A DNA stretch of 64,000 bases from Paralcaligenes sp. KSB-10 (GTDB lineage Bacteria > Pseudomonadota > Gammaproteobacteria > Burkholderiales > Burkholderiaceae_B), in NCBI RefSeq assembly GCF_021266465.1, contig NZ_CP089848.1, positions 248,001 to 312,000 on the forward strand. The letters are read 5' to 3'. How positions within the stretch are numbered: the stretch's first letter is position 1; every line of letters starts with the position of its first letter. The position numbers were made by a program, and so were the translations under genes. The notes beneath the pieces were generated by a model. It did no database searches and was not told the DNA's origin. It saw nothing but the letters and a program-made list of their open reading frames with translations. Below, one piece after another: positions 47,842 through 56,210 of this stretch.

Positions 47842-49119
47842 TTGAAGACCTCATATGAATTGTGGATAGGTGCGCGCTACGCGGGCCTGGCTCGTGCCAG
47901 GCGCGGCAGCGGGCGACGCGATCGATTTGTTTCATTCATCGCGGCAAGCTCGATGGCAGGCATTGCCCTGGGAGTCGCGGCCCTGATTGTCGTGCTGTCG
48001 GTCATGAACGGTTTCCAGACCCAGGTGCGGGATCGCATGTTGTCGGTCCTGCCGCATATAGAACTCTATGTGCCGCGCATGGCGCCGGAGCAGGTTCTGC
48101 AGCATTGGCAGGAAATTGCCCAGGACGCCAGGAAGAACAAGGAAGTCGTAGGGGCCGCGCCGTTTGTCGCCGCGCAAGCCATGGTGGTGCGCGGCGAGGC
48201 TTTGAGCGGGGTACAAATCCGCGGAATCGACCCCAAGCTCGAGGCGGCGGTCTCCGATGTGGGCGGACAGATGATCGACGGCAATATCGATACTCTGCAG
48301 CCCGGCAGCTTTTCAATTGTGCTGGGCAACCAGATCGCCGGTACCCTGGGGGTCAAGCGGGGCGATACTGTATTGGTGCTGGCTCCCCAGGGCTCGATTT
48401 CACCAGCCGGCTTTGCTCCCCGCATGCGGCAATTTACCGTGACCGGTATTTTTTCCTCGGGCTATTACGAATACGATGCATCCCTGGCGTTCATCAACTA
48501 TGAAGATGCGTCCAAGGTATTCCGCGACAGCGGCACGAGCGGCGTACGCTTGCGCATTGCCGATATGCAAAAGGCGCCTCAGGTGGCGCATGAATTGATG
48601 CAGATATTGCCGCCGGCGGTGCAGGCCAGCGACTGGACCCAGAACAATCGCACCTGGTTTGCCGCCGTCCAGACCGAAAAGCGCATGATGTTTCTGATTC
48701 TGGCGCTGATCGTGGCTGTGGCGGCCTTCAATCTGCTGTCTTCCCTGGTCATGGCCGTGAAGGACAAGCAGTCCGACATTGCGATTTTGCGCACCCTGGG
48801 AGCCAGTCCGCGTGAAATTGCCAAAATCTTCCTGGTCCAGGGCTCACTGATCGGTATCGTAGGAACGGCGCTGGGCGTGGGCTTCGGCATGCTGATTGCC
48901 TATAACATCGGCGTGATCGTGCCTTTTATCGAGCGTTTGCTGGGAGTGCACTTTTTGCCGCAACAGATCTATTTCATCAGTGAGCTGCCGTCCAGCCCCC
49001 AGATGTCCGATATCGTGACGATCGCCGTCACTTCCCTGATACTTTCCTTGCTGGCTACCTTATACCCCAGCTGGCGTGCGGCCAGCCTGCAACCCGCACA
49101 GGTGCTGCGCCATGACTGA
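47842..49119 (+). CDS. lolC: Lipoprotein-releasing ABC transporter permease LolC/E
   Basis: This inner-membrane permease extracts outer-membrane lipoproteins for LolA. The 425-residue protein has one N-terminal membrane segment, a large periplasmic domain (about 55-270) and three C-terminal segments with an FtsX/MacB-type fold. The SMAGIALGVAALIVVLSVMNGFQTQVR motif near 36-62 and LRTLGASPREIAKIFLVQGSLIG near 316 are typical. The start is a TTG directly after an in-frame stop (TGATTG); no ATG lies upstream that could replace it. lolD overlaps its end by eight bases. Confidence 0.95.
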   Translation: MKTSYELWIGARYAGLARARRGSGRRDRFVSFIAASSMAGIALGVAALIVVLSVMNGFQTQVRDRMLSVLPHIELYVPRMAPEQVLQHWQEIAQDARKNKEVVGAAPFVAAQAMVVRGEALSGVQIRGIDPKLEAAVSDVGGQMIDGNIDTLQPGSFSIVLGNQIAGTLGVKRGDTVLVLAPQGSISPAGFAPRMRQFTVTGIFSSGYYEYDASLAFINYEDASKVFRDSGTSGVRLRIADMQKAPQVAHELMQILPPAVQASDWTQNNRTWFAAVQTEKRMMFLILALIVAVAAFNLLSSLVMAVKDKQSDIAILRTLGASPREIAKIFLVQGSLIGIVGTALGVGFGMLIAYNIGVIVPFIERLLGVHFLPQQIYFISELPSSPQMSDIVTIAVTSLILSLLATLYPSWRAASLQPAQVLRHD

Positions 49120-49816
49120 TATTTCCCTTACCCACGTCCTGACAGCCAAGAATTTGGTGAAGACCTACGATGACGGCAGCTCCAAGGTTGAAGTGCTGCG
49201 CGATGTCAGCCTGCATGTGGCGCAAAACGAATTCGTGGCCATTGTGGGAGCATCGGGCTCGGGCAAAAGCACTCTGCTGCATACTCTGGGCCTGCTCGAC
49301 GAACCGACCTCAGGCTCGGTATTTGTCAATGGCGCATCGGCCAAGGGCCTGACTGAAGCCCAGCGCAGCAAGTTGCGCAACCGCAGCCTGGGTTTCGTGT
49401 ATCAGTTCCATCACCTGTTGTCTGAATTTTCGGCATTGGATAATGTTGCCATGCCCCTGATCGTAAGGCGCGATGCCCGCGGTGCCGCGCGGGAGCAGGC
49501 GGCCAGTGTGTTGGAGCAGGTAGGCCTGGCAGAACGCATTCATCATTTTCCGGGGCAGTTGTCGGGTGGAGAGCGGCAGCGCGTTGCCTTGGCGCGCGCG
49601 CTCGTGACGCGGCCAAGCTGCATATTGGCGGACGAGCCTACCGGCAACCTGGATCGTTATACCGCGGAGAGCATGTTCGAGCTGCTGGTGCGCGTCAACC
49701 AGGAGTTTGGCACGGCCCTGACCATCGTGACCCATGACCCGGCTTTGGCGGCTCTGGCGCACCGGCAGCTTTTCATGAATAAAGGCCGCTTGGCCGATGA
49801 GGATATACCCGATTAG
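49112..49816 (+). CDS. lolD: Lipoprotein-releasing ABC transporter ATPase LolD
   Basis: This 234-residue ATPase drives the LolCE complex. Walker A is GASGSGKST (near 48), the signature [15 protein letters not shown] (near 150) and Walker [13 protein letters not shown]. It overlaps the permease gene by eight bases, which implies coupled translation. Confidence 0.96.
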   Translation: MTDISLTHVLTAKNLVKTYDDGSSKVEVLRDVSLHVAQNEFVAIVGASGSGKSTLLHTLGLLDEPTSGSVFVNGASAKGLTEAQRSKLRNRSLGFVYQFHHLLSEFSALDNVAMPLIVRRDARGAAREQAASVLEQVGLAERIHHFPGQLSGGERQRVALARALVTRPSCILADEPTGNLDRYTAESMFELLVRVNQEFGTALTIVTHDPALAALAHRQLFMNKGRLADEDIPD

Positions 49817-49867
49817 CCGTACTCGGCCGGCAAGTGCGCGGCGGGCCGAGGTTTCAAGGAATGGGCT

Positions 49868-50686
49868 GTGCTGATAGATACTCATTGTCATCTCGATGCC
49901 TCCGAATTTGCCGCCGATCGCGCGGCCGTCATAGATCGAGCGGTCAGTGCAGGTGTGGGTGCGATTGTTATTCCGGCCGTGGAACGCGCGAATTTTGAAG
50001 CCGTGCGCCACCTGGCCCATTCTTTTGCCGGCGGAGCCTACGCCCTGGGTATCCATCCCATGTATGTGCCGCAAGCGCAGGATTCCGATTTGACGGAGCT
50101 CGAGTCGCGGATACAGGCGGCTTTGGACGATTCCCGATTTGTGGCCATAGGCGAGATTGGCCTGGATTTTTTCGTACCGGAACTCACGACCCCCCCGCTG
50201 CGCCTGAAACAGGAAGCGTTTTACGCTGCCCAGCTTGATCTGGCGCGGCGTTACGGCTTGCCGGTTTTGCTGCATGTGCGCCGCTCGCAGGACACCTTGC
50301 TGAAACATTTGCGTCGACGGCCTTGCACAGGCGGCATTGCGCATGCTTTCAACGGCAGTTTCCAACAAGCGAAACAGTTCGTCGACCTGGGCTTTGCGCT
50401 GGGGATGGGCGGTGCCATGACGTTTACCCGGGCGTTGCAGATACGGCGCCTGGCGCAGCAATTACCGCTGGAAGCGCTGGTACTGGAGACCGATGCTCCC
50501 GATATTGCGCCGGCCTGGCTGGGCGGGCCCGGCCAGGCACGCCCGCGCAACGAACCGGCCGAAGTTGCCCGTATTGCCTTGGTGCTTGCCGACTTGCGTC
50601 GTCAAGAAGGCGATTCTATTGCCAATGCCACGGCGCTCAACGCTCGACGCGTGCTGCCGCGCCTGGCTGATCCCGGCGCGATCTGA
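49868..50686 (+). CDS. TatD-family metal-dependent deoxyribonuclease
   Basis: This 272-residue TIM-barrel hydrolase has the TatD motifs DTHCHLD at the N-terminus, GEIGLDF near 97, VLLHVRRS near 135 and ETDAPD near 205; these supply the metal ligands. TatD proteins degrade DNA in repair and in cell death. The start is GTG at 49868. It follows lolD by 51 bases, probably in the same transcript. Confidence 0.93.
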   Translation: MLIDTHCHLDASEFAADRAAVIDRAVSAGVGAIVIPAVERANFEAVRHLAHSFAGGAYALGIHPMYVPQAQDSDLTELESRIQAALDDSRFVAIGEIGLDFFVPELTTPPLRLKQEAFYAAQLDLARRYGLPVLLHVRRSQDTLLKHLRRRPCTGGIAHAFNGSFQQAKQFVDLGFALGMGGAMTFTRALQIRRLAQQLPLEALVLETDAPDIAPAWLGGPGQARPRNEPAEVARIALVLADLRRQEGDSIANATALNARRVLPRLADPGAI

Positions 50687-50695
50687 GACGGATTT

Positions 50696-50723
50696 GCCGC
50701 ATATTGCCGGGGCGGCTTTATTT
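50696..50723 (+). terminator. Likely terminator after tatD
   Basis: GCCGC (50696-50700) and GCGGC (50712-50716), with a nested GCCG/CGGC pair, precede TTTATTT. It lies between the convergent tatD and copper-chaperone genes and may serve tatD. Confidence 0.5.
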
Positions 50724-51236
50724 CGCGTGCTGGTGATGCATCGTATCCATATTCATATGCATAGGCTCGCCGTGCGCCTGGCCGGGCTGATAGGTCAAGG
50801 GCTCCACCTGGAATTCGATCTGCACCTTGCCGGCTTTTTCGAAGGTCAGGGTGGCGGGAATTTTCTCGCCTTGTTTGAAAGGCGCCTTGATATTCATGAA
50901 CATGACGTGATAGCCGTTGGGTGCGAGCTGCACGGTTTTTCCCTTGGGGATGGGCAGGCTGTCGACAGGGCCCATTTTCACCATATTGTTTTCGCTGGTG
51001 ACCTGGTGAACCTCGGTCATGTTGGCGGCGTTGCTGGAAATCGACAACAGCCTGTCGTCGGCATTGCCGGTATTTTTTATCAGCATATAGCCCGCGCCCA
51101 TGCTTTGTTGCGGAGCGCTGGCCCGGGCCCAGGGGTGTTCAATCTGGAGCCCGCCCGCCTTGTATTCCTGCGCGTGGACGGAGCCGCAGGCGAGCAGGGC
51201 GATGGCGCCAATTGTGAACAGCTTGCTTAAGGACAT
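50718..51236 (-). CDS. Periplasmic copper chaperone PCu(A)C
   Basis: This 172-residue copper-binding protein delivers Cu(I), typically to the CuA or CuB site of cytochrome oxidase. A signal peptide (MSLSKLFTIGAIALLACGSVHA) is followed by the PCu(A)C domain with the copper-ligand pattern H-x(n)-M...H-x-M (TEVHQVTSENNMVKM, later GYHVMF). A Met/His-rich tail (MHMNMDTMHHQH) adds further copper-binding capacity. The ATG at 51236 has GGGAAG upstream; the longer frame to 51380 has no signal peptide and is not used. Confidence 0.93.
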   Translation of the reverse strand: MSLSKLFTIGAIALLACGSVHAQEYKAGGLQIEHPWARASAPQQSMGAGYMLIKNTGNADDRLLSISSNAANMTEVHQVTSENNMVKMGPVDSLPIPKGKTVQLAPNGYHVMFMNIKAPFKQGEKIPATLTFEKAGKVQIEFQVEPLTYQPGQAHGEPMHMNMDTMHHQHAK

Positions 51237-51423
51237 GACAGACTTCCCGAAAAAATCCTGCACGGCAGACTGATCGGCCTGGTGGCGTTGATCGATCTGA
51301 AGAACCATGGACAAGTGGTTTATCGTGCGTGACGAAATGATGGCTTGCGTGATAGATACCGCGTCAAGCTGGTTGAGCATTTATTATAGGACGTCCGGGA
51401 TAGGCCATGTGTTCAGGTGGAAT

Positions 51424-51477
51424 GGTCCTTTTATGTGCCCAGCCGGGAACGGCCCTTTCATGCGCTCAGCCGGGAGA
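51424..51477. repeat. Two-copy 27-bp tandem repeat
   Basis: Positions 51424-51450 and 51451-51477 are tandem copies sharing 21 of 27 bases, with the common core CCTTT-ATG-GC-CAGCCGGGA. It lies in the 269-base gap between the copper chaperone and lacI-family genes. No function is evident, and no gene is seen in the gap. Confidence 0.5.
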
Positions 51478-51505
51478 CTCCTTGTGTTCGCCCGCACCCC
51501 CTTGA

Positions 51506-52561
51506 TCAGGGCAGGTTTTCGCGGAAGATGATCTGGCTTTGAACCGGGTCTACGCCGCTCATGACGCCGCGATGGTCGCGCAGGTTGGCAAAAATCCGCA
51601 CACAACTCATAGTGGCCGATTGAGGGTTTTGGGTAATCACCGCGTCCATGGTGCCGTCGATAAGCAGGGCGCGCGTGTCGGGGGTCAGGCCGTGGCCGAT
51701 AAACACGATTTTGTGCTCGAGGCCGGTTTCTTTCAGGGCCCGGGCAACGCCGTCCGAGGCGCCGCCTATATTGTAGATGCCGGCCAGATCGGGGGATTGC
51801 TTCAACAGCTGGCGAGTCAGGCGATAGTTTTCTTCTGCGTTGTCCTGGCCTTCGCGTAGTCCCGCTACTTCGATGCCTGGAAATAATTCCTTGAAGAGAT
51901 ACAAAAAGCCCATTTCGCGCTCCTCGTGGGCGCGGTAGCTCAGGCTTCCCGCGATCATGGCGACCTTTGCCGGGTGCGGCCCGATAAACCGGGCAATCAG
52001 ATAGGCGGCCGTGCGGCCCGCCGACCGGTTTTCCAGCCCTATGTAGGCAGCGCGTCCCGAGTTGGAAATGTCGGAAATGAGCGTGATGACATGCACGCCT
52101 TTTTCCGTCAGAAAGTTCACGGCGTCGCGAATCAGCGGGTGTTCGATGGCCATGAAGGCCACGCCATCGGCGCGTTCGGCCTGGCGCATCAGGCTGGCGG
52201 CCAGCAGTTTGGGATTGAACCCCTCTATGTATTCGACACGGGCTTTTACGTTGTACGGCGCCCAGCTTTCCTGGGAATAGTGCACGGTGTCGCCCAACAT
52301 GTTGATGAAGCGATTGGTTCCCTTGGGCAGCAGAAAGGAAATGCGCATGGGGCTTGGGGCCAGGGCTGCATAGAGTTCGTTTTCCGGCAGGTAATCGAGT
52401 TCGGCCGCGGCCCTGAGCACTTTTTGCGCGGTTGCATCCCGCACGCCGGGCCGGCGATTCAGTACGCGATCGACAGTCGCCGTTGATACTTTGGCCGCGG
52501 CGGCGATGTCAAGAACCGTGGCGCGGCCATGATGGAATGGTTCGGGAGGAAGCTTGCTCAT
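51506..52561 (-). CDS. LacI-family transcriptional regulator
   Basis: This 351-residue repressor has an N-terminal helix-turn-helix and hinge (ATVLDIAAAAKVSTATVDRVLNRRPGVRDAT, about 14-44) and a periplasmic-binding-like sugar domain (about 70-340). It diverges from the TRAP/RuBisCO-like operon and is the likely controller of it, responding to a sugar acid or intermediate. Confidence 0.93.
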   Translation of the reverse strand: MSKLPPEPFHHGRATVLDIAAAAKVSTATVDRVLNRRPGVRDATAQKVLRAAAELDYLPENELYAALAPSPMRISFLLPKGTNRFINMLGDTVHYSQESWAPYNVKARVEYIEGFNPKLLAASLMRQAERADGVAFMAIEHPLIRDAVNFLTEKGVHVITLISDISNSGRAAYIGLENRSAGRTAAYLIARFIGPHPAKVAMIAGSLSYRAHEEREMGFLYLFKELFPGIEVAGLREGQDNAEENYRLTRQLLKQSPDLAGIYNIGGASDGVARALKETGLEHKIVFIGHGLTPDTRALLIDGTMDAVITQNPQSATMSCVRIFANLRDHRGVMSGVDPVQSQIIFRENLP

Positions 52562-52568
52562 ACATCAA

Positions 52569-52618
52569 AAACGATCATTAAATTTGTTTGACTGGTTTAT
52601 CTTAACACTATATCGTTT
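52569..52618. promoter_or_regulatory. Candidate LacI-type operator pair in the divergent promoter region
   Basis: AAACGAT (52569-52575) and ATCGTTT (52612-52618) are exact inverted copies 43 bases apart, about four helical turns, in an AT-rich 114-base gap. The ACGAT core resembles half-sites of LacI-family regulators. This is a suggestion only. Confidence 0.4.
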
Positions 52619-52675
52619 CACAAAATTAGATATTTTTATTAATCAAATAGCATCAAATTTAATCAGGAGACAACA

Positions 52676-53695
52676 ATGCAAAAATATACTCGACGCAGTA
52701 TGTTGAAAGCCGCGGCCGTGCTGCCTTTCGCGGGTGTGGTCAGCGCGTTGCCCATGGTCGCGCGGGCAGCCGAATTTTCCTATAAGTACGGTAATAACCT
52801 TCCGCTGGCTCATCCGCTGAATGTAAGGGCCCAGGAAGCGGCCAATGAAATCAAGGACAAGTCCAAGGGCCGTGTGGAAATCAAGATTTTCCCCAATAAT
52901 CAACTGGGTGGCGATACCGATATGCTGGCTCAGGTTCGTTCCGGGGGCATACAGTTCTTTACACCTTCATCGCTGGTGATTGCCACCTTGGTGCCGGTGG
53001 CCGCGATCAATGCGGTGGGTTTTGCCTTTTCGGATTACGGGCAGGTCTGGAGTGCCATGGACGGCAAAGTGGGGTCCTATGTCCGTTCGTCCATCAGCAA
53101 AATTGGTTTGCATGCATTCGAGAAAATGTGGGATAACGGTTTCCGGCAGACCACCAGCAGCAAGGCTCCCATCAAGTCGGCAGCCGATATGGCCGACTTG
53201 AAAATCAGGGTGCCGGTCAGCCCCTTGTCCATATCGATGTTCAAAGGCCTGGGAGCCGCGCCAACCAGCTTGCAGTTCAGCGAAGTTTATTCTTCCCTGC
53301 AGACCAAGATCGTCGATGCCCAGGAAAACCCGCTGCCGATCATCCAGGTCGCCAAATTGTATGAAGTCCAGAAGTATTGTTCACTGACCAATCACATCTG
53401 GGATGGGTTCTGGTTTATTGCCAATGGCCGTGCCTGGGACCGCCTGCCCACAGATTTGAAAGCCATCGTTGCCGGGGCAATTAACGGCGCCGGCCTGCGC
53501 CAGCGCGACGACATCAAGAAACTGAACGATTCCGTACAGGCCGACTTGCAGTCCAAGGGGCTGGAGTTCAACAAAGTGGCCTCCGATAGTTTCCGTGCCA
53601 AATTGCGCGGCGCCGGCTTTTACAAAGAGTGGAAGGGCCGCTTCGGTAATGAAGCATGGGGCGTGCTGGAGCAGGCCGTCGGTAAACTGGTGTAG
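52676..53695 (+). CDS. TRAP transporter periplasmic receptor (DctP family)
   Basis: This 339-residue receptor starts with a twin-arginine-like signal (MQKYTRRSMLKAAAVLPFAGVVSALPMVARA). Family marks are the NNLPLAHPLNVRAQEAANEI opening, DLKIRVPVSPL with the carboxylate-binding arginine, and FSEVYSSLQTKIVDAQENPL. GGAG precedes the ATG. As first gene of the operon with a RuBisCO-like protein and acid-sugar kinase, it most likely captures a sugar acid. Confidence 0.94.
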   Translation: MQKYTRRSMLKAAAVLPFAGVVSALPMVARAAEFSYKYGNNLPLAHPLNVRAQEAANEIKDKSKGRVEIKIFPNNQLGGDTDMLAQVRSGGIQFFTPSSLVIATLVPVAAINAVGFAFSDYGQVWSAMDGKVGSYVRSSISKIGLHAFEKMWDNGFRQTTSSKAPIKSAADMADLKIRVPVSPLSISMFKGLGAAPTSLQFSEVYSSLQTKIVDAQENPLPIIQVAKLYEVQKYCSLTNHIWDGFWFIANGRAWDRLPTDLKAIVAGAINGAGLRQRDDIKKLNDSVQADLQSKGLEFNKVASDSFRAKLRGAGFYKEWKGRFGNEAWGVLEQAVGKLV

Positions 53696-53708
53696 CGGCG
53701 GCAAACTC

Positions 53709-55589
53709 ATGTCTTATGCGTATACATCGACCGTCGTATTGCCCGATGCGGCTTCAGGCACGGGGAAAATCGCGCAACGGCTGGATGTCTGCATAGGCAC
53801 TGTCGTCGAGTTGTTGTGCGCTTTGCTGCTCGTAAGCGAAATCGTGATCCTGTTCAGCGGCGTGGTGGCGCGTTATGTGCTGCACGTGCCGCTGGTGTGG
53901 ACCGACGAGCTGGCTTCCATGCTTTTTCTGTGGCTGTCCATGCTTGGGTCGGTGGTTGCCTTGCGCAGGAGCGAACATATGCGCATGACGGCCTTTATCG
54001 ACCGCGTTGGGCCGCGCACCAAGGCATTGCTGGAGATGTTCGCATTGACGGCCTCTCTGGCATTCCTGCTTTTGATCGTCTTTCCCGCCTACGACTATGC
54101 GTATGAAGAGTCGTTCATTGTGACGCCGGCGCTGGAAATCAATAATGCCTGGCGGGCGGCGGCTTTGCCTATAGGCATCGTCTTGATGGTGCTGGTGTCC
54201 TTGTTGCGGCTGATCGGAACTCGCGACGGGAAGTCTGCCGTGCTGAGTGTCTTGTGCACGGCAGTCCTGGCCTTGGCGTTTTGGCTTGCCCAGCCCTGGT
54301 TCAACGGTTTGGGCGATATCAATCTGGTCATTTTCTTTGTGGTGCTGGTGGCCGCGAATGTATTTTCAGGTGTACCGATTGCATTTTCTTTTGCTCTCGC
54401 CACATTCGGCTACCTTGCACTGACGACCCAGACGCCCATTGTGGTGATGGTTGGGCGTCTGAACGAAGGCATGTCGCACCTGATCCTGCTGGCCGTTCCT
54501 TTGTTCATATTTCTGGGCGCCCTGATCGAAATGACCGGCATGGCCAAGGCCATGATCCAGTTCCTGGCCAGCCTGTTGGGACACGTGCGCGGCGGGCTGT
54601 CGTATGTATTGATCGGAGCCATGTATCTGGTATCGGGCATATCGGGCTCGAAAATTGCCGATATGGCCGCTATTACTCCCGTGTTGTTTCCGGAAATGCA
54701 AAAGCGCGGCGCCAAGCCAGGGGAATTGATCGCCTTGCTGGCGGCGACCGGCGCGCAGACCGAAACCATTCCGCCGTCCATCGTGCTGATCACGATAGGT
54801 TCGGTGACGGGAGTTTCCATCGCGGCCTTGTTTACCGGCGGCATTCTTCCGGCCGTGGTGCTGGGCATTGCCTTGTGCAGCGTTGTCTGGTGGCGCTATC
54901 GCAGGGAGGACCTCAGCCAGGTCAGCCGTGTAGGCAAAAAGGAAATCGGCCGATTGATGCTGATAGCCTTGCCTGCCATATGCCTGCCCTTTGTCATTCG
55001 GGCATCGGTGGTCGAGGGGGTTGCCACGGCCACCGAGGTTTCGACCATAGGCATCGTGTACACGATTTTCGTCGGCCTGTTGATCTATCGGCAATTCGCC
55101 TGGAAGCGGATAGTGCCGATCCTGGTGGAGACTTCATCACTTGCCGGCGCCATCATGCTGATCATAGGCTGTGCCACAGCCATGGCATGGGCGCTGACGC
55201 AGTCGGGTTTTTCCAGCGATCTGGCGCACTTCATGTCGCGGGTGCCGGGCGGGGCCTATGGCTTCCTGGCCATATCGGTCGTCACATTCATTATCCTGGG
55301 CAGCGTCCTGGAAGGGATCCCGGCGATCGTCCTGTTCGGGCCTTTGCTGTTTCCTGTTGCCAAGCAGATGGGCATACACGAAGTTCATTACTCGATGGTC
55401 GTTATTTTTTCCATGGGCATAGGCCTGTTCTCTCCTCCTTTCGGGGTGGGGTACTACGGCGCCTGTGCAATCAGCCGCGTCGATCCCAGCGAAGGCATAC
55501 GCCACATCTGGGGCTATATCGTTGCGCTTTTGCTGGGCTTGCTGGTGGTGGCCGCTGTTCCGTGGGTGTCGATCGGATTTCTTAAATAG
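53709..55589 (+). CDS. Fused TRAP transporter permease (DctQ-DctM)
   Basis: This 626-residue membrane protein joins the small and large TRAP permease subunits. Residues about 1-180 are DctQ-like (RYVLHVPLVWTDELASMLFLWLSMLGSVVALRR) and about 195-626 DctM-like (VFSGVPIAFSFALATFGYLAL, ATGAQTETIPPSIVLITIGSVTGVS). About 16 hydrophobic segments are present. Fused forms are known in sugar-acid TRAP systems. The start at 53709 follows the receptor stop by 13 bases. Confidence 0.93.
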   Translation: MSYAYTSTVVLPDAASGTGKIAQRLDVCIGTVVELLCALLLVSEIVILFSGVVARYVLHVPLVWTDELASMLFLWLSMLGSVVALRRSEHMRMTAFIDRVGPRTKALLEMFALTASLAFLLLIVFPAYDYAYEESFIVTPALEINNAWRAAALPIGIVLMVLVSLLRLIGTRDGKSAVLSVLCTAVLALAFWLAQPWFNGLGDINLVIFFVVLVAANVFSGVPIAFSFALATFGYLALTTQTPIVVMVGRLNEGMSHLILLAVPLFIFLGALIEMTGMAKAMIQFLASLLGHVRGGLSYVLIGAMYLVSGISGSKIADMAAITPVLFPEMQKRGAKPGELIALLAATGAQTETIPPSIVLITIGSVTGVSIAALFTGGILPAVVLGIALCSVVWWRYRREDLSQVSRVGKKEIGRLMLIALPAICLPFVIRASVVEGVATATEVSTIGIVYTIFVGLLIYRQFAWKRIVPILVETSSLAGAIMLIIGCATAMAWALTQSGFSSDLAHFMSRVPGGAYGFLAISVVTFIILGSVLEGIPAIVLFGPLLFPVAKQMGIHEVHYSMVVIFSMGIGLFSPPFGVGYYGACAISRVDPSEGIRHIWGYIVALLLGLLVVAAVPWVSIGFLK

Positions 55590-55636
55590 CACGCCGGGTT
55601 TTCCGGCATGAACTGTAGTGTGTATCAGGAAAAATT

Positions 55637-56176
55637 ATGAGCCGTTTTTTTGGAGAAATCCGTCAACTGGGCTATGTCGTTCGGGACATCGAACAAGCCA
55701 TGGAGCATTGGAGCCGCACCCTGGGGGTCGGGCCCTGGTACTACAACCCCAAGGTGCCCATCGTCAACTATCGCTACGATGGCAAGCAGTACGAACCGCA
55801 TAACTCGGTGGCACTGGCCAATTCCGGTTTTGTGCAGGTCGAGTTGATTCAGGTGCGCAACGACGTACCATCCATGTACCGGGATTTTCTGCAGGCGGGC
55901 AATACGGGTTTGCAGCATGTGGCTTACTGGACCGAAGATTACGATGCCGATCTGCAGGGTCTGGTCGCGCAGGGCTTTACACCGAAAATGAGCGGCGAGG
56001 TCGGAGAGCGTGGCCGGTTCATTTATTTCGATACCGAGTTTCATCCGGGCACGGTCATCGAATTATCGGAAGTGGCCGGCCCCAAGGGCAAGCTGTTTGA
56101 CCTGATCAGAAATTCATCGGTGGGCTGGAACGGGCAGGACCCGATCCGCGATTTCCCCGATCTGAACACACTGTGA
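55637..56176 (+). CDS. VOC-family (glyoxalase/dioxygenase fold) protein
   Basis: This 179-residue protein has two beta-alpha-beta-beta-beta modules of the vicinal oxygen chelate superfamily. The segment QLGYVVRDIEQAMEHW opens the first, and LQHVAYWTEDYDADLQGL opens the second. H95 in QHVAYW and glutamates in VQVELIQV and TVIELSE could bind metal. VOC members act as isomerases, epimerases, lyases or hydrolases; no subgroup could be fixed. Its place between the permease and the RuBisCO-like gene argues for a catalytic step on the imported acid. Confidence 0.83.
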   Translation: MSRFFGEIRQLGYVVRDIEQAMEHWSRTLGVGPWYYNPKVPIVNYRYDGKQYEPHNSVALANSGFVQVELIQVRNDVPSMYRDFLQAGNTGLQHVAYWTEDYDADLQGLVAQGFTPKMSGEVGERGRFIYFDTEFHPGTVIELSEVAGPKGKLFDLIRNSSVGWNGQDPIRDFPDLNTL

Positions 56177-56210
56177 GCAGGACCTTTCCCAGCTATATGA
56201 ATGAGATGTC

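Noticed and set aside
54254-55585. A 443-codon frame on the same strand inside the fused TRAP permease
   Set aside because: It is an out-of-frame reading of the permease, rich in Arg/Gly/His and without hydrophobic segments.
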